Source: Geobacillus sp. 46C-IIa (GTDB lineage Bacteria > Bacillota > Bacilli > Bacillales > Anoxybacillaceae). Taken from it: a stretch of 64,000 nt of DNA. Below are positions 24,447 to 33,451 of this stretch, in pieces; the first letter of the stretch is position 1; every line of letters starts with the position of its first letter. Position numbers and translations under genes: made by a program. The DNA is taken from assembly GCF_014679505.1 (NCBI RefSeq), contig NZ_CP061474.1, positions 1,084,001-1,148,000 on the forward strand. Direction: 5' to 3'. A model generated the notes under the pieces. The model did no database searches. It was not told the origin of the DNA and saw only the letters and a list, made by a program, of their open reading frames with translations.

Positions 24447-24673
24447 GAGCCATCACCTTTTGTCTTCGTTTCGTAAGGGCTGTAATACGGGTCGTAAAAC
24501 ACTTGCCAAAGCGTTCCTTTCATTAATGCTTCGCGAAGCGGAAATTGCGGCAAGTTTGGCGGCTGGAATCCGACGTATAAGTTCGGCGCGGTGACGTACG
24601 TTTTGACACGGATCGGCGGGCACGGGTCAAACGGGCTAATATACGGCTCGTATTGTTTGCGCGTCGTAAACAT
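24443..24673 (-). CDS. cotJA: Spore coat protein CotJA
   Basis: A 76-residue Pro- and Tyr-rich protein (YEPYISPFDPCPPIRVKTY, LYVGFQPPNLPQFP), the usual composition of CotJA. The ATG at 24673 is chosen over a TTG one codon upstream; a GGGGGGG run lies before it. First gene of the operon, about 30 bases downstream of a SigE-type -10 box. Confidence 0.92.
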   Translation of the reverse strand: MFTTRKQYEPYISPFDPCPPIRVKTYVTAPNLYVGFQPPNLPQFPLREALMKGTLWQVFYDPYYSPYETKTKGDGS

Positions 24674-24705
24674 CAAACCCCCCCTTTTTTGGCAAAGTTC
24701 AGTCT

Positions 24706-24714
24706 ATATGTATG
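24706..24714 (-). promoter_or_regulatory. SigE-type -10 element of the cotJ operon
   Basis: On the minus strand CATACATAT matches the SigE -10 consensus CATACAMT; a loose -35 (GCATGAA) lies 17 bases upstream. Mother-cell SigE control is known for cotJ in B. subtilis. Confidence 0.6.
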
Positions 24715-24780
24715 ATAGAGGGGTATCGTTCATGCCTGTTTGCCTGACGAATTATAGGAATAAAACTTAAGGAGGAAAAA

Positions 24781-25173
24781 ATGCGCCGCCTATCGATGAC
24801 AGTCATGGCCGCTGTTTTGTGCACTTACTTGTTTTTTCGCTGGCTGCCGCCGCTTGAGCCGTTTTCCCTTGCGCAGTTTTTGACAGGGCTGCTGTTTTCC
24901 CCGCTGCGGACATGGTTGGCGTTCGCTTGTTTTTTGCTTGGCGCTGCCGCCAATGGGGCGCTTATCCGCACGGTGATCATCGGGAGCGGGCGTCTGCTGT
25001 CCGGCCGGCGGTTCCGTGTTGGTGAATGGTTGATGAGCATGGCGGCGCTCAGCCATTTTTATTGGGCGTTTCGGTTTCATTGGCAAACGGCGGCACTTTT
25101 TTTCGTTTTTTCCTTCTTTTATGGTATGATGACGTTGAGAGAACGCTGGCTGACCGAAGGCGGTCGGCTTTAG
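24781..25173 (+). CDS. Membrane protein of unknown function
   Basis: A 130-residue hydrophobic protein with about four membrane segments (residues 5-22, 38-65, 80-98, 103-120) and short basic loops (GRLLSGRRFRVGEW). The ATG has an excellent AAGGAGG ribosome site. I do not recognise a family. It reads into ypbG with an 11-base gap, so the two are probably one transcript; ypbG is membrane-anchored too. There is no counterpart that I know at this place in B. subtilis. Confidence 0.7.
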   Translation: MRRLSMTVMAAVLCTYLFFRWLPPLEPFSLAQFLTGLLFSPLRTWLAFACFLLGAAANGALIRTVIIGSGRLLSGRRFRVGEWLMSMAALSHFYWAFRFHWQTAALFFVFSFFYGMMTLRERWLTEGGRL

Positions 25174-25184
25174 CAGGAGGAAGT

Positions 25185-25988
25185 ATGCTCATCGGGGGAG
25201 TGATCACTAGTTTTCTGTTTTTGTTTGGCTATATGTGGAAAGAAGCGCACAGCAACCGGGTCCGTCATGTGACGCTGTCATTTCCTCATTTTCCCGACCA
25301 TTGCCCGCCGCTTACAATTTTTTTTATTTCTGATATTCATCGGCGGGTCGTTTCGTTTCGCATGCTTGAGGAAGTGAGGAGAAAAGCTCACCTCGTCGTG
25401 ATTGGCGGGGACTTAGTTGAAAAAGGGGTGCCGGAAGCGCGCGTCCGCGAAAATGTGCGCCGGTTGCAAGCGGTCGCTCCCGTTTATTTTGTCTGGGGAA
25501 ACAATGATGACGAGGTCGACTACGATCTTCAATCATTGCTCGAGGAAGAGCGCGTCCATGTGCTCAAAAACAAAGCGAAAGTATGGGAGCACGGCGGTGT
25601 GCCGGTCGCGCTCATCGGCGTCGGTGATGTAAGCCGGAAGGAGGCGGATATCGATCGGGCGCTTGAACACGTTCCGCCTCAATCGTTCCGTATTTTAGCC
25701 TGCCATAATCCGGCGATCGTTGCCCGCCTGAGGGAGGAACACTACATTTCACTCGTGCTAAGCGGTCATACACATGGCGGGCAAATTCGGTTGTTTTCGT
25801 TTGGGTTGTATGAGAAAGGAGGGCTCAAATGGCGCAACAACACCGCGTTGTTTACGAGCAATGGCTACGGGACGACCGGAGTGCCGCTTCGCCTCGGAGC
25901 GCCGGCAGAGACTCATCTCATCACGATTGTGCCCGGAAAACCGACAATCGAGAAAAAATGCTTGTCTAAAACCGGGGAAACGATGTAA
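25185..25988 (+). CDS. ypbG: Membrane-anchored metallophosphoesterase YpbG
   Basis: A 267-residue protein with an N-terminal membrane anchor (residues 3-17) and a calcineurin-like phosphoesterase domain. Metal-binding motifs appear in order: SDIHRRV (about 48), GGDLVEKG (about 72), WGNNDDE (about 103), ACHNPAIV (about 172) and GHTHGGQI (about 193). The ATG at 25185 follows AGGAGGAAGT. Related proteins hydrolyse phosphodiesters or UDP-sugar/lipid phosphates; the substrate here is unknown. It lies between the unknown membrane protein and mecB. Confidence 0.9.
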   Translation: MLIGGVITSFLFLFGYMWKEAHSNRVRHVTLSFPHFPDHCPPLTIFFISDIHRRVVSFRMLEEVRRKAHLVVIGGDLVEKGVPEARVRENVRRLQAVAPVYFVWGNNDDEVDYDLQSLLEEERVHVLKNKAKVWEHGGVPVALIGVGDVSRKEADIDRALEHVPPQSFRILACHNPAIVARLREEHYISLVLSGHTHGGQIRLFSFGLYEKGGLKWRNNTALFTSNGYGTTGVPLRLGAPAETHLITIVPGKPTIEKKCLSKTGETM

Positions 25989-26075
25989 ACTCATTAATAA
26001 TAACAAACGAACCAATTGCGAGTTGCAACATACAATAACGGTAAGAGATGGCTCTGTAGGTAAGGAGGGGTGCCG

Positions 26076-26666
26076 ATGCGTCTTGAGCGCTTGACCCACA
26101 ACAAAATTAAAATCTTCCTGACATTCGATGATTTGCTCGATCGCGGATTGACAAAAGACGATTTATGGAAAGACACGTTTAAAGTCCATCAGCTGTTCCG
26201 CGATATGATTGAGGAAGCAAGCGAAGAGCTCGGCTTCGAAGTGAACGGATCGATCGCGGTCGAAGTGTACTCTTTACCGGCACAGGGCATGGTCGTTATC
26301 GTCACGAACGAAGGCGAATACGACGACATCGAAGAAGAATTTGCCGATGATTACATTGAAATGCAAGTAACGCTCGATGAGAGTGATGACATATTTTACG
26401 AATTCCAAACGTTCGAAGATGTCATTCAGCTCGCCCATCGTTTGTGTGCGGTCGGCTGCCTTGATGGCACGCTCTATTCGTACCAAGGCCGCTTTTACTT
26501 GCATGTTGCCGAAGAACCACCGATTCCGCTCGACAATTTCGTCGCCTTGCTGGCCGAGTTCGGCAACCCGGCTACGATAACGATACACCGTGTGCAAGAA
26601 TATGGAAAACGATTAATGGAACGCCGCGCCATTGAGCAACTCGTTCATTATTTCCGGGCCGACTAA
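26076..26666 (+). CDS. mecB: Adaptor protein MecA paralogue (MecB/YpbH)
   Basis: A 196-residue adaptor protein. The N-terminal part (MRLERLTHNKIKIFLTFDDL) is the target-binding half and the C-terminal domain (about 110-196; LFEFQTFEDV-like YEFQTFEDVIQLAHRL, EYGKRLMERRAIEQL) binds ClpC. MecA and MecB deliver substrates to ClpCP and activate ClpC; MecB is linked to sporulation timing in B. subtilis. The ATG at 26076 follows TAAGGAGGGG. The position just before gudB identifies it as the ypbH paralogue rather than mecA. Confidence 0.92.
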   Translation: MRLERLTHNKIKIFLTFDDLLDRGLTKDDLWKDTFKVHQLFRDMIEEASEELGFEVNGSIAVEVYSLPAQGMVVIVTNEGEYDDIEEEFADDYIEMQVTLDESDDIFYEFQTFEDVIQLAHRLCAVGCLDGTLYSYQGRFYLHVAEEPPIPLDNFVALLAEFGNPATITIHRVQEYGKRLMERRAIEQLVHYFRAD

Positions 26667-26670
26667 GCAT

Positions 26671-26708
26671 AAATAGACTCCTTTATATGGACAAGGAGTC
26701 TATTTTTT
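26671..26708 (+). terminator. Terminator of mecB
   Basis: AAATAGACTCCTT pairs with AAGGAGTCTATTT, continuing into TTTTTT. Confidence 0.88.
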
Positions 26709-26756
26709 CGGGTGAAACGCCGCCTGGAGCGTTCGGCCCGTTTCACCATTTTTCCT

Positions 26757-26784
26757 TTGCAGACGCCAAGAGAAGGTGTATACT
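26757..26784 (+). promoter_or_regulatory. SigA-type promoter of gudB
   Basis: TTGCAG (26757-26762), 16 bases, TATACT (26779-26784), 52 bases before the start. Confidence 0.6.
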
Positions 26785-26835
26785 ATGACATGGAAGGCGA
26801 CAAACTATTATAGCGAGCTTATAGGAGGTTTACGT

Positions 26836-28107
26836 ATGGCAGCCGATAAGCATACGGAAGACAAGGAACAACAATACGACGTGCTGGCGTCGACGCAAAT
26901 TGTTATACATAGAGCATTGGAAAAGCTCGGCTACCCGGAAGAAGTGTACGAGCTCTTGAAAGAGCCGATCCGCGTGTTGACCGTCCGCATTCCGGTGCGC
27001 ATGGACGACGGATCGGTGAAAATTTTTACCGGCTATCGGGCGCAGCATAACGATGCGGTCGGCCCGACGAAAGGCGGCGTGCGCTTTCATCCGGATGTCA
27101 CCGAGCGTGAGGTGAAAGCGCTGTCGATCTGGATGAGCTTAAAATGCGGCATCGTCGATTTGCCGTATGGCGGCGGCAAAGGCGGCATCGTCTGCGATCC
27201 GCGCACGATGTCGTTCCGCGAGCTTGAGCGGCTAAGCCGCGGCTATGTGCGCGCCATCAGCCAAATCGTCGGACCGACAAAAGACATCCCGGCGCCTGAC
27301 GTGTTTACGAACTCGCAAATTATGGCGTGGATGATGGATGAGTACAGCCGCATCCGCGAATTCGATTCGCCGGGCTTTATTACCGGAAAACCGCTTGTGC
27401 TCGGCGGTTCGCACGGCCGGGAAACAGCGACGGCCAAAGGGGTGACGATTTGCATCCGCGAGGCGGCGAAAAAACGCGGCTTGTCGCTTGAAGGGGCGCG
27501 CGTCGTCGTTCAAGGGTTCGGCAACGCCGGCAGCTATTTGGCGAAGTTTATGCATGACGCCGGGGCGAAAGTCGTCGGCATTTCCGACGTATACGGCGCG
27601 CTGTACGACCCGAACGGGCTCGATATCGATTATTTGCTCGAGCGGCGCGACAGCTTTGGCACGGTGACGAAGCTGTTTAAAAATACGATTTCAAATAAAG
27701 AGCTGCTTGAGCTCGATTGCGACATTTTAGTGCCGGCGGCCATCGAAAACCAGATTACGGCCGAAAACGCCCCGCGCATTAAGGCGGGCATCGTTGTCGA
27801 GGCGGCGAACGGCCCGACGACGCTTGAGGCGACAGAAATTTTAACACAACGCGGCATTTTGCTTGTCCCGGATGTGCTCGCAAGCGCCGGCGGCGTGACG
27901 GTGTCGTATTTTGAATGGGTGCAAAACAACCAAGGCTATTATTGGACGGAAGAAGAAGTGGAACAGCGGCTTGAGAAAGTGATGGTCAAGGCGTTTAACA
28001 ATGTCTATGACATGGCGCAAACGCGCCGCGTTGATATGCGCCTTGCTGCCTACATGGTCGGCGTCCGTAAAATGGCGGAAGCGTGCCGTTTCCGCGGCTG
28101 GGTGTGA
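26836..28107 (+). CDS. gudB: NAD-dependent glutamate dehydrogenase
   Basis: A 423-residue enzyme that oxidises glutamate to 2-oxoglutarate and ammonia. Motifs: GPTKGGVRFHP and PYGGGKGGI (glutamate site with the catalytic lysine), VPAPD-equivalent DIPAPDVFTN, and the nucleotide fold GFGNAG near residue 235. The ATG at 26836, preceded by AGGAGGTTT, matches the N-terminus of Bacillus GudB; an earlier start at 26776 is rejected. The segment REVKALSIWMSLKCG has a single VKA, so the 9-base duplication that inactivates gudB in B. subtilis 168 is absent and the enzyme should be active. Confidence 0.96.
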   Translation: MAADKHTEDKEQQYDVLASTQIVIHRALEKLGYPEEVYELLKEPIRVLTVRIPVRMDDGSVKIFTGYRAQHNDAVGPTKGGVRFHPDVTEREVKALSIWMSLKCGIVDLPYGGGKGGIVCDPRTMSFRELERLSRGYVRAISQIVGPTKDIPAPDVFTNSQIMAWMMDEYSRIREFDSPGFITGKPLVLGGSHGRETATAKGVTICIREAAKKRGLSLEGARVVVQGFGNAGSYLAKFMHDAGAKVVGISDVYGALYDPNGLDIDYLLERRDSFGTVTKLFKNTISNKELLELDCDILVPAAIENQITAENAPRIKAGIVVEAANGPTTLEATEILTQRGILLVPDVLASAGGVTVSYFEWVQNNQGYYWTEEEVEQRLEKVMVKAFNNVYDMAQTRRVDMRLAAYMVGVRKMAEACRFRGWV

Positions 28108-28141
28108 ACGCGGCGAGCGCTGACGTTTGCAAGCTCGGGCG

Positions 28142-28173
28142 AAATCCCCTATCATAAGATAGGGGATTTTTTG
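28142..28173 (+). terminator. Terminator of gudB
   Basis: AAATCCCCTATC and GATAGGGGATTT around a 4-base loop, followed by TTT. Confidence 0.9.
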
Positions 28174-28195
28174 CTTCGTGCGAGGTGACAAAAAC

Positions 28196-29188
28196 ATGAG
28201 GGAAGAAACAATCATCATCGTCGGCGGCGGACCATGCGGACTGGCGGCGGCGATCGCTTTGCAGGATGCCGGATTTTCGCCGCTTGTGATCGAAAAAGGA
28301 AACATCGTCCATGCGATTTATCGCTTCCCGACGCATCAAACGTTTTTCAGCACGAGCGATCGGCTCGAAATCGGCGGTGTGCCATTTATCACGGAAAATC
28401 GGAAGCCGACGAGAAGCCAGGCGCTCGCCTATTACCGCGAAGTCGTCGCCCGTAAACAAGTGCGCGTCAATACGTTTGAAGAAGTGAAAACGATCAAGCG
28501 GCAGCAGGACGGGGCGTTTTTGGTTGAAACATCAAAAGACAACTATCGTGCCCAATACGTCGTGGTTGCCACCGGGTATTACGACCATCCAAACTATATG
28601 AACGTGCCGGGGGAAGAGCTGCCGAAAGTGATGCATTATTTTAAAGAAGCGCACCCGTACTTCAACACCGACTGCGTCGTCATCGGCGGGAAAAATTCGA
28701 GCGTCGACGCGGCGATGGAACTTGTGAAAGCCGGGGCGCGCGTCACGGTGCTATACCGCGGCGGCGGGTATTCAAAAAGCATCAAACCGTGGATTTTGCC
28801 GGAGTTCGATGCATTGGTGCGCAAAGGCGTCATCCGCATGGAATTTCACGCCCATGTGAAAGAAATTACGGAAGATGCCGTCGTTTACGAAGTAAACGGG
28901 GAAACGAAAACGATCAAAAACGATTTTGTGTTCGCGATGACCGGCTATCATCCTGACCATCGCTTTTTAACGGGCATCGGCGTTCACGTCGATCCGGAAA
29001 GCGGCCGGCCGCATTATGACCTGCACACGATGGAGACGAACGTGCCAGGGGTGTTTATCGCCGGGGTGATCGCCGCTGGCAATGATGCCAATGAAATTTT
29101 TATCGAAAACGGCCGTTTTCACGGAGATCTTATCGCTGCCTGCATCGCCGAACGCGAGCGTGAAGCATCGGCCCGGAAGCCGTTGTAA
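28196..29188 (+). CDS. ypdA: YpdA, bacillithiol disulfide reductase
   Basis: A 330-residue flavoprotein of the thioredoxin-reductase-like group. It has an FAD-binding Rossmann motif at the N-terminus (IIVGGGPCGLAAAIAL, the Cys of GPCG being the conserved single cysteine of this family), a second NADPH-binding motif (VIGGKNSSVDAAMELV) and the FAD tail GVFIAGVIAAGNDANE. YpdA reduces oxidised bacillithiol, the main low-molecular-weight thiol of Bacillaceae. GAGGTGA precedes the ATG at 28196. Neighbours match B. subtilis (gudB-ypdA-ansA/prsW). Confidence 0.94.
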   Translation: MREETIIIVGGGPCGLAAAIALQDAGFSPLVIEKGNIVHAIYRFPTHQTFFSTSDRLEIGGVPFITENRKPTRSQALAYYREVVARKQVRVNTFEEVKTIKRQQDGAFLVETSKDNYRAQYVVVATGYYDHPNYMNVPGEELPKVMHYFKEAHPYFNTDCVVIGGKNSSVDAAMELVKAGARVTVLYRGGGYSKSIKPWILPEFDALVRKGVIRMEFHAHVKEITEDAVVYEVNGETKTIKNDFVFAMTGYHPDHRFLTGIGVHVDPESGRPHYDLHTMETNVPGVFIAGVIAAGNDANEIFIENGRFHGDLIAACIAEREREASARKPL

Positions 29189-29255
29189 CCCCCATCTGAG
29201 TGCGGCAAAATCGGATGGGCATCATGTTTGAAATCGGAAAGCGAAGGTGACGGAT

Positions 29256-30227
29256 GTGACGAAACGGAAAGTAGTGCTGCTAACGACCGGCGGCACCATC
29301 GCCAGCAAACGGAATGAACGTTCCGGCCGTTTGAACGCCGGAGCGTTAAGCGGCGAAGAGCTCGCTGCGATGTGCCATTTGCCGAAAGAGATCGAAGTCC
29401 AAGTCGAAAGCGTGTTCCAGCTGCCGAGCATGCATTTGACGTTCGCGCATTGGATGGAGTTAAAAAAACGGATTGAGGCGCATTTTGCCGACCCGTCCGT
29501 CGATGGCATCGTCGTCACCCACGGGACCGATGCGCTGGAGGAGACGGCGTACTTTCTTGATTTGACGGTGAATGACCCGCGCACAATCGTCGTCACCGGC
29601 TCGCAGCGGGCCCCGGCCGATTTAGGAAGCGATGTGTATATCAACATCCGCCATGCCATTTACGCCGCGTGCGCGGAGCCGTTGCGCGGAGCGGGGACGG
29701 TCGTCGTGTTCAACGAGCGCATTTTTGCCGCGAAATACGTGAAAAAAGAGCACGCCTCGAACATTCAAGGGTTTAATGCGTTTGGTTTCGGCTATTTAGG
29801 CATTATTGACAACGATGAGGTGCATGTGTACCAAAAGCCGATCCGGCGTGAATATTACGAACTCGTCCGCCCGCTTCCGCCCGTCGATATTGTGAAATGT
29901 TATTTGGAAGCGGACGGAAAATTTATTAAGGCGGCCCGTGAAAGCGGCGTTGCCGGCATTGTGCTCGAAGGAGTCGGCCGCGGGCAAGTGGCGCCGAACA
30001 TGGTTGGTGAAATCGTCAAGGCCATCGAAGCCGGCATAAAAGTCGTCGTGACGACGAGCGCCGAGGAAGGCGCGGTGTACACGACGTACGATTATTTAGG
30101 GAGCGCCTATGATTTGCATAAAAAAGGCGTGATTCTCGGCAGCGACTACGATGCGAAAAAAGCGCGCATCAAACTCGCCGTCGCCCTTGCTTCCGGCGCG
30201 GCCCTCGACGGCTTGTTTGCCTATTAG
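29256..30227 (+). CDS. ansA: L-asparaginase
   Basis: A 323-residue type I (cytosolic) asparaginase that hydrolyses asparagine to aspartate and ammonia. Both active-site threonine motifs are present: TTGGTIAS at the N-terminus and VTHGTDALEETAY near residue 85. Lys in SSDVYINIR-like GSDVYINIRHAI region and a C-terminal IKLAVALASG complete the fold. A GTG at 29256 behind AAGGTGA is chosen; a GTG at 29247 is also in frame but lacks a ribosome site. No signal peptide. It lies directly after ypdA and probably shares its transcript. Confidence 0.92.
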   Translation: MTKRKVVLLTTGGTIASKRNERSGRLNAGALSGEELAAMCHLPKEIEVQVESVFQLPSMHLTFAHWMELKKRIEAHFADPSVDGIVVTHGTDALEETAYFLDLTVNDPRTIVVTGSQRAPADLGSDVYINIRHAIYAACAEPLRGAGTVVVFNERIFAAKYVKKEHASNIQGFNAFGFGYLGIIDNDEVHVYQKPIRREYYELVRPLPPVDIVKCYLEADGKFIKAARESGVAGIVLEGVGRGQVAPNMVGEIVKAIEAGIKVVVTTSAEEGAVYTTYDYLGSAYDLHKKGVILGSDYDAKKARIKLAVALASGAALDGLFAY

Positions 30228-30313
30228 GAGAGGAGTTGTGCAACAATTTCTCTTTTTCGCTCCCTAGTTTCGTGGTACGATAGAGGTAAAACGACAGAGA
30301 AACGGGGATCGGT

Positions 30314-31009
30314 ATGTTTTCGCTCATTTCTGCCGGCGTCGCCCCCGGGGTGGCGCTGCTCAGCTATTTTTACTTAAAGGACGAGTATGAGGCCGAGCCG
30401 TTGTCCTTTGTGTTGCGCATGTTTTTTTTCGGCGTCCTCCTCGTTTTTCCGATCATGTTCATCCAATACGTGTTAGCGGAAGAAAACATCATTTCATCGC
30501 CGGCGGCTGAAGCGTTTTTATCTGCGGCGCTGCTTGAAGAGTTTGTCAAATGGTTTATCATCTATTTTTTTGTGTACGACCACGACGAATTTGATGAGCC
30601 GTACGACGGCATTGTGTACAGCGCCAGCGTCTCGTTGGGCTTTGCGACGTTGGAAAACATTTTATACTTGCTGGCCAACGGGGTGGAGACAGCCGTCGCC
30701 CGGGCGCTGTTGCCGGTGTCAAGCCATGCGCTGTTTGCCGTCATTATGGGGTTTTATTTCGGCAAGGCGAAATTTGCCGGCCGAAAGCGCCGCTATTATT
30801 TATGGGCGTCGTTTTTGCTGCCGTTTTTTCTCCATGGCATCTATGACTGGATTTTGCTGGCCAAGAAGCAATGGGGCTATTACATGGGGCCGTTTATGCT
30901 CGCCTTATGGTGGGTGGCGCTGCGCAAAGTGAAGCAGGCAAAAGGGTGCGCTCGCTGCCAAGTGACGCCGTCAGCGAAAGCGGTCGTTCAAAAAGTAGAA
31001 CTCCCTTAA
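30314..31009 (+). CDS. prsW: PrsW, intramembrane protease for anti-sigma-W
   Basis: A 231-residue membrane protease with eight or so hydrophobic segments. PrsW-family motifs: the EExxK/EEFVKW glutamates near residue 77, [13 protein letters not shown] near 140, and HGIYDWIL near 178 with the catalytic His. In B. subtilis PrsW makes the first cut in the anti-sigma factor RsiW after envelope stress and so releases SigW. AACGGGGATCGGT precedes the ATG. It sits between ansA and sleB as in B. subtilis. This links functionally to the SigW-like promoter at 1690 in this window. Confidence 0.95.
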   Translation: MFSLISAGVAPGVALLSYFYLKDEYEAEPLSFVLRMFFFGVLLVFPIMFIQYVLAEENIISSPAAEAFLSAALLEEFVKWFIIYFFVYDHDEFDEPYDGIVYSASVSLGFATLENILYLLANGVETAVARALLPVSSHALFAVIMGFYFGKAKFAGRKRRYYLWASFLLPFFLHGIYDWILLAKKQWGYYMGPFMLALWWVALRKVKQAKGCARCQVTPSAKAVVQKVELP

Positions 31010-31048
31010 AAAGGTGCGATTGTTGCTACAGCAAGGTGTTGAAACGCG

Positions 31049-31104
31049 AAAAGGGGCATCCGCAAGCCGAACAAGCGGCTTTCCGGACAGCCCCTTTTTC
31101 TTTT
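31049..31104 (+). terminator. Terminator of prsW
   Basis: AAAAGGGGC and GCCCCTTTTTC arms enclose a GC-rich inner hairpin (AAGCCG...CGGCTT) and end in a T-rich tail. Confidence 0.75.
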
Positions 31105-31108
31105 TTCT

Positions 31109-31138
31109 GCATAAAGAGGGAAAACAGGAGGAAAATAA
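31109..31138 (+). promoter_or_regulatory. Possible SigG promoter of sleB-ypeB
   Basis: GCATA (31109-31113), 18 bases, AAAATAA (31132-31138), a partial match to the SigG consensus. sleB-ypeB is forespore SigG-controlled in B. subtilis. Confidence 0.4.
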
Positions 31139-31174
31139 GGATAAAAACGGCGATGGTCGACAGGAGGTTTGCAT

Positions 31175-31966
31175 ATGGTAAGGAAGCTCATCATGTTCAC
31201 CGTAATCGGCGTGTGGATATGCCTGCATCCAGCAAGCCATGCTGCCGCCTTTTCCCCGCAAGTGATCCAGCGGGGGGCGGTTGGGGATGATGTCATTGAA
31301 TTGCAGGCCCGGCTGCAATATCTCGGCTTTTACAACGGCAAAATTGACGGCGTGTTCGGTTGGCGCACGTATTGGGCGCTGCGCAACTTCCAATACGAAT
31401 ACGGCCTGCCAGTCGACGGGCTGGCCGGGGCGGAAACGAAGCAAAAGTTAGTGAACGCCTCGAAATATTACGAGGAGTTTGTCAAAAGACAAATCCGCCA
31501 AGGGAATGATTTCACCCATTACGGCGGCATTCCGCTCAGCCAGCAAGTGAAAAAGCGCGGCGGTGGAGGAAGTACGGCGAAAACGACGGCGTCGAACGTG
31601 CCGAAGGGGTTTTCGCAAAACGATATTCAGCTGATGGCGAACGCGGTTTATGGTGAAGCGCGCGGCGAACCGTACATCGGACAGGTGGCTGTGGCCGCCG
31701 TCATTTTAAACCGGCTCGAACATCCGTCGTTCCCGGATACGGTCGCTGGAGTCATTTTTCAACCGGGCGCGTTCACCGCGGTCGCTGACGGACAAATTTG
31801 GCTGACGCCAAACGAAACAGCGCGAAAGGCGGTGCTTGATGCCATCAACGGCTGGGATCCGAGCGGCGGGGCCATTTACTATTTCAATCCGGCGACGGCG
31901 ACGAGCGCTTGGATTTGGAGCCGGCCGCAAATTAAGCGGATCGGGCAGCATATTTTCTGCAAATAA
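31175..31966 (+). CDS. sleB: Spore cortex-lytic enzyme SleB
   Basis: A 263-residue secreted lytic transglycosylase. It has a signal peptide (residues 1-25, cleavage after SHAAA), a peptidoglycan-binding domain (about 28-95; RGAVGDDVIELQARLQYLGFYNGKIDGVFG), a Gly/Ser/Thr linker, and a SleB catalytic domain (about 140-263; ANAVYGEARGEPYIGQVAVAAVILNR with the catalytic Glu in GEARGE). It degrades the spore cortex at its muramic-lactam sites during germination. AGGAGGTTTGC precedes the ATG at 31175. It is co-transcribed with ypeB, which is needed for its stability. Confidence 0.97.
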   Translation: MVRKLIMFTVIGVWICLHPASHAAAFSPQVIQRGAVGDDVIELQARLQYLGFYNGKIDGVFGWRTYWALRNFQYEYGLPVDGLAGAETKQKLVNASKYYEEFVKRQIRQGNDFTHYGGIPLSQQVKKRGGGGSTAKTTASNVPKGFSQNDIQLMANAVYGEARGEPYIGQVAVAAVILNRLEHPSFPDTVAGVIFQPGAFTAVADGQIWLTPNETARKAVLDAINGWDPSGGAIYYFNPATATSAWIWSRPQIKRIGQHIFCK

Positions 31967-31981
31967 AAGGAGGGAGACGGA

Positions 31982-33325
31982 ATGGTGCGAAACATATTGC
32001 TCGCGGCGCTCGCGCTCGCTGTCATCGGCACCGGCTATTGGGGCTACCGCGAGCACTTGGAGAAAAACGCGATTTTAATCCACGCGGAAAACAACTACCA
32101 GCGCGCGTTCCACGATTTGGCCTATCAAATCGACTTGCTTCATGACAAGCTCGGCGCCACGCTGGCGATGAACTCGCATGCGTCATTGTCGCCGGCGCTG
32201 GCTGAAGTGTGGAAAATTGCGGCGGAAGCCCACTCGGACGTCGGCCAGCTGCCGCTGTCGCTCTTGCCGTTTAACAAGACGCAAGAGTTTTTATCGCAAA
32301 TCGGCGAGTTCAGCTACCGAACGGCGGTGCGCGATTTAGAGGAGGAACCGTTGACAAAGGAAGAGTACAAGACGCTGCAGGCGCTGTACAAAAACGCCGG
32401 AGCGATCCGCCAAGAGCTGCGCAATGTGCAACATTTAGTGCTTGAAAACAACTTGCGCTGGATGGACGTCGAGCTGGCGTTGGCCACGAACGACCAAAAA
32501 GGCGACAACATTATTATTGACGGCTTTAAAGCGGTCGAAAAAAATGTCGATACGTTCTCGAGTTCATCGGAGTTTGGCCCGTCGTTCATCAGCCTTGCCA
32601 ATGAAGAAAAAGGGTTTGTCCGGGCGCAAGGCCGTCCGATTACCAAAGCGGAAGCGAAACGAATCGCCCGCGATTTTCTCGGTCTAAAGGGGACGGAGGA
32701 GATCAAGGTGACGGAAAGCGGCAAAGGAGCGGACGACCGCTTTTACAGTTTAACGATTCACGATCCGAAAACAAAAGGCGACATTTATATGGACATTACG
32801 AAAAAGGGCGGTTACCCGATTTGGGCGCTCAACAGCCGGCCCGTCGGCAAGCCGAAGATCAGCTTGCATGAAGCGGCCAACCGCGGGATGGCATTTTTAA
32901 AACGGCATCAATTTACCGGGTTTGAGCTGTACGACAGCACGCAATACGATAATGTCGCCGTGCTTACGTTTGTCAAAAGTGAAAACGGCGTTCGCATTTA
33001 CCCGGAAGCCATCCAAATGAAAGTGGCGCTCGATAACGGCCGGGTCGTCGGTTTTACGGCGCGCGATTATTTGTCATCGTCAGTTCCGCGCCCGCTGCCA
33101 AAACCGAAACTCACCGTCGAAGCGGTGAAGAAAAAGGTCAACCCGCAGTTGAAAGTGATGGAGCAGCGCCAAGCCATCATTATGAACGACTTGCAAAAAC
33201 CGGTGCTTTGTTACGAGTTTTTAGGAACGCTTGGCGATGAGACGTACCAACTGTTTATTAACGCGTCGACCGGTCTCGAAGAAAAAGTGGAAAGGCTCGA
33301 AAGTGTAGAACCGAACTACGGGTGA
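31982..33325 (+). CDS. ypeB: Germination protein YpeB
   Basis: A 447-residue protein with one N-terminal membrane segment (residues 5-21) and a long outer part. The first 200 residues are helical; the rest holds PepSY-type units (about 215-300, 300-375 and 385-445; motifs such as ITKAEAKRIARDFLG and TVEAVKKKVNPQLKV). YpeB partners with SleB in dormant spores, and each stabilises the other. AAAGGAGGGAGACGG precedes the ATG. A terminator closes the two-gene operon. Confidence 0.95.
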   Translation: MVRNILLAALALAVIGTGYWGYREHLEKNAILIHAENNYQRAFHDLAYQIDLLHDKLGATLAMNSHASLSPALAEVWKIAAEAHSDVGQLPLSLLPFNKTQEFLSQIGEFSYRTAVRDLEEEPLTKEEYKTLQALYKNAGAIRQELRNVQHLVLENNLRWMDVELALATNDQKGDNIIIDGFKAVEKNVDTFSSSSEFGPSFISLANEEKGFVRAQGRPITKAEAKRIARDFLGLKGTEEIKVTESGKGADDRFYSLTIHDPKTKGDIYMDITKKGGYPIWALNSRPVGKPKISLHEAANRGMAFLKRHQFTGFELYDSTQYDNVAVLTFVKSENGVRIYPEAIQMKVALDNGRVVGFTARDYLSSSVPRPLPKPKLTVEAVKKKVNPQLKVMEQRQAIIMNDLQKPVLCYEFLGTLGDETYQLFINASTGLEEKVERLESVEPNYG

Positions 33326-33336
33326 GAGGAAAGGAG

Positions 33337-33370
33337 GAAAAGCAACGAATAGCGCTTTTCCTCTTTTTTT
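33337..33370 (+). terminator. Terminator of sleB-ypeB
   Basis: AGGAAAAGC and GCTTTTCCT arms, followed by CTTTTTTTC. Confidence 0.8.
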
Positions 33371-33391
33371 CATTCCTGTTCGGCCGCTATA

Positions 33392-33400
33392 TGGTATAAT
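33392..33400 (+). promoter_or_regulatory. Extended -10 promoter of ypfA
   Basis: TGG followed by a perfect TATAAT (33395-33400), 52 bases before the ypfA start. Confidence 0.65.
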
Positions 33401-33451
33401 GGACCCATAAAATGACAAGGCCAACCGTTGGCCGAAAAGGGGAAAGGCAAG

